64,000 nt of DNA from Sulfurimonas sp. (GCA_026988315.1 JALSLJ010000076.1:33760-97759), one strand, 5' to 3'. Positions 18,350 to 27,221 are shown, numbered from the stretch's first letter. Program-made: numbers and translations. Notes: a model not told the origin generated them from the letters alone.

Positions 18350-19098
18350 TCATTACCTTTATTTATTCTTTTAAACTCTTCAAAATTTATCTTAGTTAGT
18401 TCACCATCTCTATATACAAATCTTAAGTTTTTTCCTTTTTTATACTCTATCGTTTTGCCATTGACATCAAAATCTACATAGCCGTGTCCTAGAGAGAGAA
18501 GCCAATCTTTATTGGGATCTAAAACAAGCTCCTCCGTAATAGTTTTTTGATTTTTTTTATGAACACCAAGCTCAATATAGCCAATCCATAATTTTGATTT
18601 TGGCTTTATACTAAAATATTTTACAACAACAGGTTCAATAACTTCTTCAACTATGGGTTCAGGGTCGTTTATATTTTGATTGCTACTTACACTTTTAGCA
18701 CTCTCTATAGCACTATTGTCTAGCTCCTCAACAACAGTAGAACTACTTGAAGAGGATGAATAAGTACTTATTAAAGCTACAATAAGAAAAACAATAACTC
18801 CAATGACGATATATATTTTTGTTGAATTTTTCTTTAATTTAGACTCAGTAAAAACATCTGCTTCTTGTTCAGGAACGATAGTGTTTTCTTGAAAATACTC
18901 GATACCCTCTTCTCTTAATGAATCTAGTTTTATGCTGTACTCTCTCTCAAGTATCGAGATAAATCCACAAAATTGTATCTTTGTCATATTATCAAAAGAG
19001 TGGCCAAAAATCGCTTGTACATGTATTTTTGATATATGTGTATTTTCATGTATTTTTTGAGCACCAATACTTTTTAACTTCTCTAATCCTTCACTCAT
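18343..19098 (-). CDS. Single-pass membrane protein with RodZ-like layout, unknown function
   Basis: 251 residues. The N-terminal cytoplasmic part (1-95) is helical and could be a degenerate helix-turn-helix (THISKIHVQAIFGHSF). One transmembrane helix at about 96-113 (IYIVIGVIVFLIVALIS) is followed by a poly-Ser linker, an acidic Pro-rich spacer and a C-terminal beta-rich periplasmic domain (WIGYIELGVHKKNQ). The architecture resembles RodZ and related cytoskeleton adaptors, but no clear homology is visible. It overlaps the upstream methyltransferase by 4 bases (ATGA) and the downstream periplasmic gene by 7. Confidence 0.7.
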   Translation of the reverse strand: MSEGLEKLKSIGAQKIHENTHISKIHVQAIFGHSFDNMTKIQFCGFISILEREYSIKLDSLREEGIEYFQENTIVPEQEADVFTESKLKKNSTKIYIVIGVIVFLIVALISTYSSSSSSSTVVEELDNSAIESAKSVSSNQNINDPEPIVEEVIEPVVVKYFSIKPKSKLWIGYIELGVHKKNQKTITEELVLDPNKDWLLSLGHGYVDFDVNGKTIEYKKGKNLRFVYRDGELTKINFEEFKRINKGNEW

Positions 19099-19775
19099 AT
19101 TCTCATCCTATCCATTAAAATAGCTCCTGCCACACTAACATTTAATGAATCAAACTTATGTGACATTTTTATACTAACAACCTTGTCTAATTTTGAAACA
19201 ACACGGGATGTAAGCCCTTCCCCCTCACTACCTAAAACTAAAACTCTTTTTCTTGTAAGCACGACATCTCTAATATCTTCACCACCCATATCAGCACCAT
19301 AAACACAAAAACCTGATGTTTTCAAATCGTTTAAAACAGTATGGATGTTATGTTCTAGTGCAAAAGGCATATCGAACAAAGCTCCTGTACTAGTGCGTAA
19401 AATCGGCTCTAAGGGAAGATTTTTAACTCCACATGCTATTATAGAGTCCACACCTAAGGCGTATGCACTTCTAACAATTGCACCAATATTTCCAACATCT
19501 GTCAGACTTGAAAGAACAAGTACAAATTCAGAATCAAAAAAAGATCTATAACTTTGTAGTTTATACTCATCTACCTCAGCTAAAAATCCTTGATGATTAG
19601 CATTTTTACTCATTTTTTGAGCAGCTTCTGCCGGGATGCGTTTCACTTCAAAGTCCATTTTCATAAGACGCGAATACTCTTTCTTGTCAAGATCTTTTGA
19701 TAAATATAAAATTTTTATCTTACTTGGATGATTATTTATTATATAATAAATTGGTTGTTTAGCATAAATTAACAT
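19095..19775 (-). CDS. TrmH/SpoU family RNA 2'-O-methyltransferase (RlmB-like)
   Basis: 226 residues. SPOUT-family signatures are present: LSSLTDVGNIGAIVRSAYA, then VLGSEGEGL, then the C-terminal LNVSVAGAILM that forms the trefoil knot and binds S-adenosylmethionine. The N-terminal 75 residues form a substrate-binding region like that of RlmB. It probably methylates a ribose in 23S rRNA or tRNA. The ATG has no Shine-Dalgarno sequence but lies six bases after TAGAAT, a plausible -10 box, so the message may be leaderless. It overlaps the next gene as ATGA. Confidence 0.88.
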   Translation of the reverse strand: MLIYAKQPIYYIINNHPSKIKILYLSKDLDKKEYSRLMKMDFEVKRIPAEAAQKMSKNANHQGFLAEVDEYKLQSYRSFFDSEFVLVLSSLTDVGNIGAIVRSAYALGVDSIIACGVKNLPLEPILRTSTGALFDMPFALEHNIHTVLNDLKTSGFCVYGADMGGEDIRDVVLTRKRVLVLGSEGEGLTSRVVSKLDKVVSIKMSHKFDSLNVSVAGAILMDRMRI

Positions 19776-19781
19776 GAAAGT

Positions 19782-19787
19782 ATTCTA
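19782..19787 (-). promoter_or_regulatory. -10 box placing transcription start at the methyltransferase ATG
   Basis: TAGAAT ends six bases before the ATG at 19775. Standard -10 to +1 spacing puts transcription start at or next to the A of ATG, and no ribosome-binding sequence is present in between. Confidence 0.4.
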
Positions 19788-19827
19788 GCTAAAAAAAATT
19801 AATTTTGCTATATTATAGTTCTTTAAT

Positions 19828-19857
19828 TTGACTAGAGCTAATATAAGAGAGTATTAT
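19828..19857 (+). promoter_or_regulatory. Candidate promoter of the 70-aa protein / Sel1 operon
   Basis: TTGACT, 18 bases, TATTAT, ending 34 bases before the start codon. A second -10-like TAAAAT follows closely, so the exact start is uncertain. Confidence 0.35.
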
Positions 19858-19891
19858 TAGCATAAAATTACAAAATAATTAAGGTTGTAAA

Positions 19892-20104
19892 ATGTCTAAA
19901 GATAAGAAAGATTTATTTAAAGATTATGTTCCTGAAGTGCTTGAATATGATGTGAATGTTGATGGAAGTGACGAACATAAAATAAGAGAGGAGCATCTCA
20001 GTACAAAAGAAAACCTTGTTGAGAAAATAAAAAAAGCTAAAGCTAAAGCTAAAGGTAATCAAACAACCTATAGAGGAAACATACGAACAGAAAATGAGAA
20101 ATAA
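19892..20104 (+). CDS. Small charged cytoplasmic protein of unknown function
   Basis: 70 residues, highly charged and without a signal peptide. It includes a lysine/alanine run (KKAKAKAKG) encoded by exact repeats of AAAGCT. An AAGG ribosome site precedes the ATG, and the stop overlaps the Sel1 gene start as TAATG. That coupling and the codon structure support a real gene. I do not recognise a family; the basic tail could bind nucleic acid, but this is a guess. Confidence 0.65.
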   Translation: MSKDKKDLFKDYVPEVLEYDVNVDGSDEHKIREEHLSTKENLVEKIKKAKAKAKGNQTTYRGNIRTENEK

Positions 20105-20790
20105 TGATACAAAAAGCACATGATGCCTACAATGCAAAAGATTTCACAACTGCATATAAAATCTATACAGAGCTAGCCAATCAAGGGGATGCTGATGCAC
20201 AAACTTCACTCGCCTTTATGCACCAAAATGCCCAAGGTTGCGAAGTAGATGAGCAAAAAACCTTAGAGCTGTATATAAAAGCAAGTGAACAAAACCAACC
20301 TTATGCTTTTTTTAATCTCGCTATTCTTTATGCCAATGGCTTAGGTGGTGTAGAATATAATCAATTGAGAGCACATGAACTTTTTATGGAAGCAGCAACA
20401 AGGGAAGTACCACCTGCAATGTATGAAGTAGCACTAATGTTAGAACGCGGTCTTGGATGCACTCAAAATTACTCAGAATCTGCATTTTGGTATGAGGAGG
20501 GAGCTAAGCGTGGTCATCTAAAATGCTTCAACAATCTAGGTGTACTTTACAAAGAGGGGCACGGCGTTGAGATAAATGAGGCAAAATGTTTTATATGTTT
20601 CTCTCGTGCAGCTGATGGTGAACTAGCTGAGGGACTTTATAATCTTGGTCAACTTTACGATCAAGGTATTGGATGTGAAGCAAACCATGAAATGGCACTA
20701 GACTTATGTAGAAAAGCTGCCTATAAAGGGCATGAAAAAGCTAAAAGCATTATCAAAAACTTACAAGAAGAGGGAAAAATAGTTTTTTAA
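20104..20790 (+). CDS. Sel1-like repeat protein
   Basis: 228 residues made almost entirely of Sel1/TPR-like helical repeats of about 36 residues. Examples are AQTSLAFMHQNAQGCEVDEQ, AFFNLAILYANGLGG, AMYEVALMLERGLGC, CFNNLGVLYKEGHGV and GLYNLGQLYDQGIGC. No signal peptide is apparent, so it is cytoplasmic, unlike the secreted Hcp proteins of Helicobacter. Such proteins act as adaptors; the partner is unknown. It is coupled to the small charged protein upstream. Confidence 0.85.
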   Translation: MIQKAHDAYNAKDFTTAYKIYTELANQGDADAQTSLAFMHQNAQGCEVDEQKTLELYIKASEQNQPYAFFNLAILYANGLGGVEYNQLRAHELFMEAATREVPPAMYEVALMLERGLGCTQNYSESAFWYEEGAKRGHLKCFNNLGVLYKEGHGVEINEAKCFICFSRAADGELAEGLYNLGQLYDQGIGCEANHEMALDLCRKAAYKGHEKAKSIIKNLQEEGKIVF

Positions 20791-20856
20791 AAGCTAAAAG
20801 GGAAAGTTGCTAACGATTAGCAATTATTGAACGAAAGAAAACTAAAAGGAAACTAC

Positions 20857-21468
20857 TTGTTTACAGGACTAATTAGAGAGATTGCAAATGTTAAAAGCCT
20901 ATCTGGAAGTACTCTTAGCATAGAGGCTAAACACAAAGCAAAACTTGGTGATTCTATTGCCATAAATGGTGCATGTTTAACTGTCACAAAAGTACTTAGA
21001 GATGGTTTTAGTGTTGAACTTTCACCAGAATCTCAAAAACTTCTAGCTATGGAGAACTATAAACACCAAGTTCATATAGAGCCTGCCATGATTATGGGTG
21101 ATAGATTTGAAGGGCATGTGGTTCAGGGGCATATTGATGCTATAGGCACCATAAAAGATATAAAAAATAATGGTAACTCTTTTGATATTTTTATAGAAGT
21201 AGAAAAAAAATTTATCCCTTACATTATTCCCAAAGGCTCTATCACAATAGATGGAGTGAGTTTAACTGTCAATGATGTCGATGTAAATAGTTTTAGATTA
21301 ACTATCATCCCACATACTATGAAAGAAACTCTTTTTAAAAACTACAAAAAAGGCTCAAAAGTAAATATTGAAACAGATATGTTTGCCCGTTATGTTTCCC
21401 ATATAATATCTCACCAAAAAAATGCTCTTTCATGGGATGAAGTGGAATCGATTGTAGCAAGGTATTAA
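20857..21468 (+). CDS. ribE: Riboflavin synthase, alpha subunit
   Basis: 203 residues from a TTG start at 20857. The family begins M-FTGLI, and AAAAGGA lies six bases before this TTG. The tracked start ten codons upstream is also a TTG but has no such support. Two lumazine-binding repeats are present: FTGLIREIANV ... GACLTVTKV and GHVVQGHIDAIGTI ... GVSLTVNDV. The enzyme converts two 6,7-dimethyl-8-ribityllumazines into riboflavin. It lies between the Sel1 gene and the FlhB-like gene in an apparent plus-strand operon. Confidence 0.93.
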   Translation: MFTGLIREIANVKSLSGSTLSIEAKHKAKLGDSIAINGACLTVTKVLRDGFSVELSPESQKLLAMENYKHQVHIEPAMIMGDRFEGHVVQGHIDAIGTIKDIKNNGNSFDIFIEVEKKFIPYIIPKGSITIDGVSLTVNDVDVNSFRLTIIPHTMKETLFKNYKKGSKVNIETDMFARYVSHIISHQKNALSWDEVESIVARY

Positions 21469-21473
21469 GCAAA

Positions 21474-21740
21474 ATGCCAAACAAAGCTGCAGCTCTTCAG
21501 TATGACAAGGGGAATGGCAGTTCTCCAAAAGTTGTAGCATCTGGCAAAGGTGAACTAGCACAAAAAATTATAGAAAAAGCACAGGAGTTTGATGTTCCCC
21601 TATTTGCTAATGAGATGCTTGTTAACTCTCTGCTTGATTTAGAGATAGACCATCAAATACCACAAGAACTTTATAAGGGCGTAGCCGATGTTTTTATTTG
21701 GCTAATGAAAAATGAGCAAAAGTTTACAAAACAGCTATAA
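21474..21740 (+). CDS. FlhB C-terminal-domain-like protein (FlhX type)
   Basis: 88 residues matching only the cytoplasmic, autocleavable domain of the flagellar export component FlhB: AALQYDKGNGSSPKVVASGKGELAQKII. The NPTH cleavage site of full FlhB is absent, as expected for the stand-alone paralogue known as FlhX in H. pylori, which I recall can replace the cleaved fragment. It starts 5 bases after ribE. Likely role: flagellar export-apparatus component or substitute. Confidence 0.85.
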   Translation: MPNKAAALQYDKGNGSSPKVVASGKGELAQKIIEKAQEFDVPLFANEMLVNSLLDLEIDHQIPQELYKGVADVFIWLMKNEQKFTKQL

Positions 21741-21859
21741 TCTTCACTAATAGTAATAAATTTCTTATTTTTTAATACAATTTAAAGAAACTTACACCAT
21801 TCCCTATTAAATACTAAAAATACTGCTAGATAAGTTTAAAACATAAAGGATAATATCCC

Positions 21860-23356
21860 TTATTTTTCCCCTTTTTTCTTCGCTTTAAAGAGCAAAGGTG
21901 TACCTGTAAAATTAAAGGTCTCACGAAGTTTGTTTGTAAGGTATCTTCTATATGTAAAGTGTAACCCCTTTGGTTTATTCATAATTATAGCTATTTTTGG
22001 TGGTCTAGTCTCATACTGAGTAGCATAATAGATACGGATAACTTGCCCACGCATTGATGGCAATTGATGGCGTCGCATAGCCTTCTCCATCGCCTCATTG
22101 AGTTGTGAAGTACTTATTCTCTGAGAGTAATTTTCATTTATTTCTAAAATCAAATCATGTAGTTTATCAACTCTTTGATGCGTTAAAGCAGATAAAGTGA
22201 TAATAGGAGCATATGCCAAGAACTTAAATCTCTCACGAACATCTTGAATGATTTTATCATGCTCTTCTCTTTTGGAAATATCCCATTTATTTAAAACAAT
22301 AATACATCCGAGCTTATTACTATCAACTAGTCCAGCTATTTTTTCATCAAGATCTAAAAAAGGCTCACTCGCATCTAAAACAACAAGAGCCATATTTGAG
22401 TTTTCAAGCATCTCTTTTGTACGCATTAAGGCATATTTTTCAATTCCTAAAATTTTACCACGACGACGAAGCCCGGCTGTATCAACAAAAGTTAGTTGCT
22501 TATCTTTATAATCAACAGTCTCATCAATTGGATCAATTGTAGTTCCAGCGACACTACTTACAACAGAGCGCTCTTCACCTAAAAGAGCATTTAAAAGTGA
22601 GCTTTTACCAACATTTGTGCGGCCAATAATCGCTATTTTAATGTGGTTAATATCCTCTTCATTAAACTCTTTGATACGGTCATTTTGACCAAAGATAGAA
22701 TCATCTTCAATGAGTCCATCCATCTCATCATCATCCCAGTATGTAAAACCGTCATCAAGCTCTTCGTCGTAATTATTTGGTGCAAAAAATTCTTCATCAC
22801 TAAGTTCAGGTTCAATTATGTTTATTCCATCATCTTCTTCAACCGCCTCATCCTCTTTTATTATATCAGAGTCTGGTACTTTTGAAGCTATCCAGTCTAA
22901 AAGTTCAACAGTATTTCTATTGTGTGCAACAGAGATTCCAAAGATAGCATCTGTTCCAAACTCATAATATTCCCAAAGTTTCTCTTTCATCTTATCGTTG
23001 TCAATTTTATTGACAACAAGGGCCATATCTTTTCCCATAGCTTGCAGTTCATAAAAAAGTTTTTTATCCTCCTCTTCAGGAAGACCTTTGCCATCAACCA
23101 TATAAAGGATGATGTCTGCTTTATATGCAGCTTTTAATGACATCTCTTTTATTTTATCAAATAGCTCGCACCCTTTATCTAAGCCACCCGTGTCTAAGAG
23201 CTGTACCTCTTTGTTTATTATAAGAGCTGTTCTTCTTTTGACATCCCTAGTTGTACCAGCTAAGTCAGATGTAATGGCATCTCTTTTTTTAACAAGCCTG
23301 TTAAAAAGTGAACTTTTACCAACATTTGGACGACCAATTATGGCGATTTTTTTCAT
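21860..23356 (-). CDS. der: Ribosome-assembly GTPase Der (EngA)
   Basis: 498 residues with two tandem GTPase domains: GRPNVGKSSLFN at residue 7 and GRTNVGKSSLLN near 245, each with G3 (DTGG / DTAG) and NKID / NKWD motifs, then a KH-like C-terminal domain. The linker between the GTPases (about 165-235) is long and strongly acidic (ELDDGFTYWDDDEMDGL), longer than needed for the fold. Der is needed for 50S subunit maturation. It is transcribed convergently with the riboflavin/FlhX operon and has an AAGG ribosome site. Confidence 0.96.
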   Translation of the reverse strand: MKKIAIIGRPNVGKSSLFNRLVKKRDAITSDLAGTTRDVKRRTALIINKEVQLLDTGGLDKGCELFDKIKEMSLKAAYKADIILYMVDGKGLPEEEDKKLFYELQAMGKDMALVVNKIDNDKMKEKLWEYYEFGTDAIFGISVAHNRNTVELLDWIASKVPDSDIIKEDEAVEEDDGINIIEPELSDEEFFAPNNYDEELDDGFTYWDDDEMDGLIEDDSIFGQNDRIKEFNEEDINHIKIAIIGRTNVGKSSLLNALLGEERSVVSSVAGTTIDPIDETVDYKDKQLTFVDTAGLRRRGKILGIEKYALMRTKEMLENSNMALVVLDASEPFLDLDEKIAGLVDSNKLGCIIVLNKWDISKREEHDKIIQDVRERFKFLAYAPIITLSALTHQRVDKLHDLILEINENYSQRISTSQLNEAMEKAMRRHQLPSMRGQVIRIYYATQYETRPPKIAIIMNKPKGLHFTYRRYLTNKLRETFNFTGTPLLFKAKKKGEK

Positions 23357-23433
23357 ATAGTGCCTTATTTATTTTAATTATAAAAAAATTAAATCTTATT
23401 TGAAATTATATCTAAAAAATATAAGAGGGGATA

Positions 23434-23453
23434 AACTCTCCAAAAAGAGAGTT
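23434..23453 (-). terminator. Intrinsic-terminator-like hairpin after the LPP20 genes
   Basis: AACTCTC, a 6-base loop and GAGAGTT form a perfect 7-bp stem 15 bases after the lipoprotein stop, followed on the minus strand by a pyrimidine-rich, T-rich stretch. Confidence 0.45.
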
Positions 23454-23468
23454 ATAATTATAGAGGTT

Positions 23469-23867
23469 TTAATCTAAGACTAGCCATACAAAATACTCTT
23501 GACTCATTGGATCTTGCCAAACTTCTTCTATATGTGCTGTGATTTTAGTATTTGCAGTATAGCTAGATTTTACATTCAAATCTGTACTTACTCTGTCGTT
23601 TGTAACTTGTTCTTCTTTAGCCATACTCATGCTGACATCTACACCTCTTTGAAGTGAAAGCTCATCTAAGGCACGAGTAATAGCGAGTCTTCTTTGATGA
23701 GACACACCTCGATGATGTATATAAGCACTACCAACAGCACCAATTTTACCATCTTGGTTTGGTTTCATAACCCAAGAGGGACGCTCATATTTTGATTTTG
23801 GTTCAGGTTGAGAGCAACCTGAAAAAACCAAAAGTAAAAACGCAATAGAAACTACAAATAGTTTCAT
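23469..23867 (-). CDS. LPP20-family lipoprotein, short
   Basis: 132 residues with lipobox FSGC. It contains the LPP20-type core of a Pro-Trp motif (RPSWVMKPNQDGKIGAVG), then RRLAITRALDELSLQRG. The family includes the H. pylori membrane antigen Lpp20; the function is unresolved. Its ATG overlaps the stop of the larger LPP20 homologue as TAATG, so the pair is co-translated and may form a hetero-oligomer (inference). Confidence 0.82.
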   Translation of the reverse strand: MKLFVVSIAFLLLVFSGCSQPEPKSKYERPSWVMKPNQDGKIGAVGSAYIHHRGVSHQRRLAITRALDELSLQRGVDVSMSMAKEEQVTNDRVSTDLNVKSSYTANTKITAHIEEVWQDPMSQEYFVWLVLD

Positions 23868-24439
23868 TAGTCAGTTGGGAACTCTTTATCAAGACTCTCT
23901 AAAGCATTCTTAGACTGAAACTGTTGCCATAAAGCTTGATCATTTTTAAAACTTGTTTTCACAGCTTTCTTAACCTCACCATTTACAGTTGATTCAGGAA
24001 CTGTAACTAAAAGATATAACGCACCCGATGGAGCTTGCCAAGAATCTACAGCTTTTGAGCCCTCTAGGTTGATTTTTGCAACCTGCTTAGAAACAGCAGT
24101 CGTTACTTGGTCAACTGTTTCAGCATCACCATCACCTGTTGTACGAGTGAAAGTCTCAACCTTATCTTTTACCTGAGATTTAATCTGCTGTGCCAAATCC
24201 GAACGACCATTTGCAGTAGCAACTCTTCTCATATGACCCATACCTGCAGCACTTTTTTTAGCTATACCAACACCAGCATACGCACCCTCAGCAAAAGGAT
24301 TACATGTCCATTTTGGAGCTAATACATTCTCTTGTTTACAACGAAAATCTGCTTCTGGCTTAGGTGCAGCACCACCACATCCAGAAATTGTTGCAGCTAT
24401 TAAACCTGCTAATGCTATTGATGAAATTGTTTTGATCAT
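23867..24439 (-). CDS. LPP20-family lipoprotein
   Basis: 190 residues with lipobox ISGC followed by a short GGAAP tether. The core PKWTCNPFAEGAYAGVGIAKKS...RRVATANGRSDLAQQI matches LPP20-like lipoproteins. It also has two extra cysteines (C34, C46) that could form a disulfide. The ribosome site AGGAGAT is strong, consistent with abundant expression. It is first of a coupled pair with the shorter paralogue and close behind a third LPP20-like gene. Confidence 0.85.
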   Translation of the reverse strand: MIKTISSIALAGLIAATISGCGGAAPKPEADFRCKQENVLAPKWTCNPFAEGAYAGVGIAKKSAAGMGHMRRVATANGRSDLAQQIKSQVKDKVETFTRTTGDGDAETVDQVTTAVSKQVAKINLEGSKAVDSWQAPSGALYLLVTVPESTVNGEVKKAVKTSFKNDQALWQQFQSKNALESLDKEFPTD

Positions 24440-24530
24440 TAAGATCTCCTTTTATTAGTTAAAAGCATTATACTCTCATCAATCTTAAAAAATATTTATT
24501 ACTATTATATGCTTCAAATACTAGCAAAAT

Positions 24531-25523
24531 TTACAAACCTATAAAGTCATAGAAACCGAGCTTCTTTATTTTTCCATTGAGATGTATAGCGGACTGATCT
24601 TTAGCCTCTTTATGACTTTTTCTTGATTTACCAATAAAAGTGTGTTGCCTAAAAGATATTCTCTTTTTATTCATATCATAAGTGCTTAACTTTATAAGAG
24701 TGCTTGATTTCATAAAACTATACTCTTGGGAATCAGTTGTAACAGATTTAACAATCAACTTTAAAGAGTCTTTAGAGCTTGGTGTTTTGCTAATTTTTAA
24801 ACCCTCTTTTTTTATAGCTCGCTTTATATATTTTGCAAAAACCTTTGAATTTCCATCGCTAAGTAGATAAAAACTCAAGCGCTTTTTTAAATCATTATAC
24901 TCATCATTCATCTTTTTTAGAAAAGCAAACTCTTTGGTTACTCTATATGTTGTAAGTGTAGTTTTTTTCAGCTGTGTATATGTAGCTAAGATTGGATACT
25001 CTTGCAACAATCTATTTAAGCCTGAAAATCGTTTAATTGCTATCTCATTTTGAAGCGATTCATATTTTTTCACAACTGCTTCAAACTTTGGATTTGAAAT
25101 ATCTTCAATTTTTTCAAAGAAGCTCTTTTTTTCCATTTTTATAAGGACTAAAAAACGGCCTTTAAAATTTGTGGATTTATCTATTTGTATATCTCTGAGT
25201 GGCAATGATTTTATAAACTTAGTATTTTCTTTCAAAATTTTACTTACATTTATTTTACTTATTGTTCCTAGTGGATGGAGCGGTTTTGCAAATTCTGCAT
25301 CCAACTTAGTGATTAATTGATTACGCAAAGATGAAATCGCCTTATTTTTAGCTTTTTTTAAAGTCTCACCCGAGCCTGTTGCATAAAAAAATTGGTAATC
25401 TTGCGGTGGGGATGTGTACCAAAGTGGTTTAGTTTCTGGTTTTGGTGCGGAACATCCAGCAAAAATTGCCATAACTATTGCTATAAAAACAAACCTATAA
25501 ACCTTACTCATATACATTTTCAT
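24531..25523 (-). CDS. Large LPP20-like lipoprotein
   Basis: 330 residues with lipobox FAGC. The N-terminal third (KPLWYTSPPQDYQFFYATGSGETLKKAKNKAISSLRNQL) follows the LPP20 pattern of a Trp motif, a glycine turn and a helix with conserved alanines. The C-terminal two thirds are helical and unfamiliar. The start is uncertain: ATG codons 1, 3 and 5 are all possible, and AAAAGG is best spaced for codon 3 (25517). It overlaps the MscS gene by 20 bases. It may link channel and lipoproteins functionally, but only position suggests this. Confidence 0.75.
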   Translation of the reverse strand: MKMYMSKVYRFVFIAIVMAIFAGCSAPKPETKPLWYTSPPQDYQFFYATGSGETLKKAKNKAISSLRNQLITKLDAEFAKPLHPLGTISKINVSKILKENTKFIKSLPLRDIQIDKSTNFKGRFLVLIKMEKKSFFEKIEDISNPKFEAVVKKYESLQNEIAIKRFSGLNRLLQEYPILATYTQLKKTTLTTYRVTKEFAFLKKMNDEYNDLKKRLSFYLLSDGNSKVFAKYIKRAIKKEGLKISKTPSSKDSLKLIVKSVTTDSQEYSFMKSSTLIKLSTYDMNKKRISFRQHTFIGKSRKSHKEAKDQSAIHLNGKIKKLGFYDFIGL

Positions 25524-26679
25524 CCTTTTGAATAGAATTGTTTTCTTCTATATATATCGACTGTGATGGAAAGGCAAACGATGCACCATTTTGCTCAACT
25601 ATTCTCATAAACTCAAGGTAAATTCTTTCTCGAACAGCCATAAATTCACCCCACTTTACTGTTTTTGTAAAGAAGTAACAAAACACATCTAATGAGCTAT
25701 CATTAAATTCACTAAAATATACATAGATAGTTTGAGGATGGATATCTTCATCATTGTGCAATAGCTCCCTAATATCTTTTAGTATATTTTGCATCTGCGT
25801 TGATGTAGTAGAGTATGTTAAGCCTAGAGTCATTTTAATTCTTCTTCTATCCATCTTAGACCAGTTTAGTATAGCACTATCTGCAAGGTTTCCATTAGGG
25901 ACAGATACAAGTGCTTGAGCAAAGGTTCTCACTCTTGTTGAACGCATCCCTATATCTTCTATGGTTCCCTCAACATCTGGTGTTTTTATCCAATCACCAA
26001 CCTTAAAAGGGGAATCTGTAAAAATCATTATAGAACCAAATAGATGTCTTGCTGTATCTTTTGCAGCAAGAGCTACTGCCATACCAGCTAAACCAAGTGA
26101 AGCAAGAAGCCCTCTTATATCGTAACCCCATGTTTGAAGAAGCAAAATAAAGATAATAACAATCGTTATAATTTTAAAGAGCCTCACTCCAAATTTCACA
26201 AGAGTATCTTTTAAATCTACAACATTATCTTGATCGTACTTATATGTATAAAAGTTATGTAAAAATTCCAAAAAGAGTATAATAATCCACGCGACTATAA
26301 GATAATTTAAAGAGCCGTTTAAATCATACACAATCTTATCTATGGCTTGAGAAAATTCCAATACACCATAAGAAGCATTAAACCCTATAAGTAGAATTTT
26401 CCATTTTATAGGTTCATTGAAAATTTTGAAAAATTTTACACCTAATGGATTTTCAAATTTTTCTGAAATTGTCTTTAAGATGTATTCTAAAAATTTTATC
26501 AGTTGCTTTCTTAGAAGGTAAATTATCAAAAAAACTATAAATGCTGACATCCAGTCAACTAACTGATTTGAAAATATTTTAAAACTCAAAATGCCTTGAA
26601 TATCTTCTGGTATATCAAATATATTTTTTATATATTGACTTATTAGTTTGTAAAACTCATTGATTAAATTTTCTATCAT
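25504..26679 (-). CDS. MscS-family mechanosensitive channel
   Basis: 391 residues. Several N-terminal transmembrane helices (about 35-55, 90-110, 125-145, 168-185) lead to the pore helix GLAGMAVALAAKDTARHLFG, then the MscS beta domain (FKVGDWIKTPDVEGTIEDIGMRSTRVRT). The C-terminal domain includes VFCYFFTKTVKWGEFMAVRERI. It releases osmolytes under hypo-osmotic stress. Conserved Gly/Ala spacing in the pore helix supports function. It is the first gene of the minus-strand set continuing into the LPP20 lipoproteins. Confidence 0.92.
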   Translation of the reverse strand: MIENLINEFYKLISQYIKNIFDIPEDIQGILSFKIFSNQLVDWMSAFIVFLIIYLLRKQLIKFLEYILKTISEKFENPLGVKFFKIFNEPIKWKILLIGFNASYGVLEFSQAIDKIVYDLNGSLNYLIVAWIIILFLEFLHNFYTYKYDQDNVVDLKDTLVKFGVRLFKIITIVIIFILLLQTWGYDIRGLLASLGLAGMAVALAAKDTARHLFGSIMIFTDSPFKVGDWIKTPDVEGTIEDIGMRSTRVRTFAQALVSVPNGNLADSAILNWSKMDRRRIKMTLGLTYSTTSTQMQNILKDIRELLHNDEDIHPQTIYVYFSEFNDSSLDVFCYFFTKTVKWGEFMAVRERIYLEFMRIVEQNGASFAFPSQSIYIEENNSIQKDENVYE

Positions 26680-26741
26680 TGTTTATCCATTTGTAAATTC
26701 ATGAATTTTAGCTCTAAAAGCTTTAAATAATCCTTGATATG

Positions 26742-26747
26742 TATAAT
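26742..26747 (+). promoter_or_regulatory. -10 box immediately before the phosphoribosyltransferase ATG
   Basis: TATAAT is an exact consensus and lies seven bases before the ATG at 26755, so transcription would begin at or one base before the start codon. No Shine-Dalgarno sequence is present. Confidence 0.5.
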
Positions 26748-26754
26748 TGTACCT

Positions 26755-27192
26755 ATGAAATATTATGCGTATGAAAATTTTAAAAAAGACACAAATAGAT
26801 TACTCCATGAACTTAGAGAGTTTCAACCAGAAGTTATACTAGGTATAGCAAGGGGTGGGCTAACACTTTGTCATGCAATCGCTGAGGGCTTAAATGTGAG
26901 AGCGGTTCAAACTATTAGAACTGAACTCTATGATAATACTTGCAAAAGAGATGCCGTAAGTATTTTTGGAGAGTGTGATTTTAATTTTATTACAAAGGTT
27001 TTAGTGGTAGATGATATAGCTGATAGTGGAGAAACACTCGATGCCGTTATGAGACACCTAGAAAATAAGTATAGAACAATAGAATTTAGATCTGCTACAC
27101 TTTTTTACAAAAAAACATCTATCTATAAACCAAATTACTGGATAAATGAAGCAGATGGGTGGATAGACTTTTTTTGGGAGCGTGATTTTTGA
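26755..27192 (+). CDS. Purine-type phosphoribosyltransferase (Gpt/Hpt-like)
   Basis: 145 residues from the ATG at 26755; the tracked start is a TTG overlapping the probable promoter. The PRPP-binding motif VLVVDDIADSGETL (about residues 85-98) and the N-terminal GIARGGLTLCHAIA loop define a type I phosphoribosyltransferase. The C-terminal PNYWINEADGWIDFFWE resembles xanthine/guanine phosphoribosyltransferases, so purine salvage is likely. The precise base is not certain. The transcript may be leaderless. Confidence 0.85.
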   Translation: MKYYAYENFKKDTNRLLHELREFQPEVILGIARGGLTLCHAIAEGLNVRAVQTIRTELYDNTCKRDAVSIFGECDFNFITKVLVVDDIADSGETLDAVMRHLENKYRTIEFRSATLFYKKTSIYKPNYWINEADGWIDFFWERDF

Positions 27193-27221
27193 TTTAGCAC
27201 TTATAATATTATTTTATATGT

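Noticed and set aside
21741-21859. Terminator in the convergent FlhX/der gap
   Set aside because: Only a very short GGAT/ATCC symmetry is present; no stem with a T-run could be supported.
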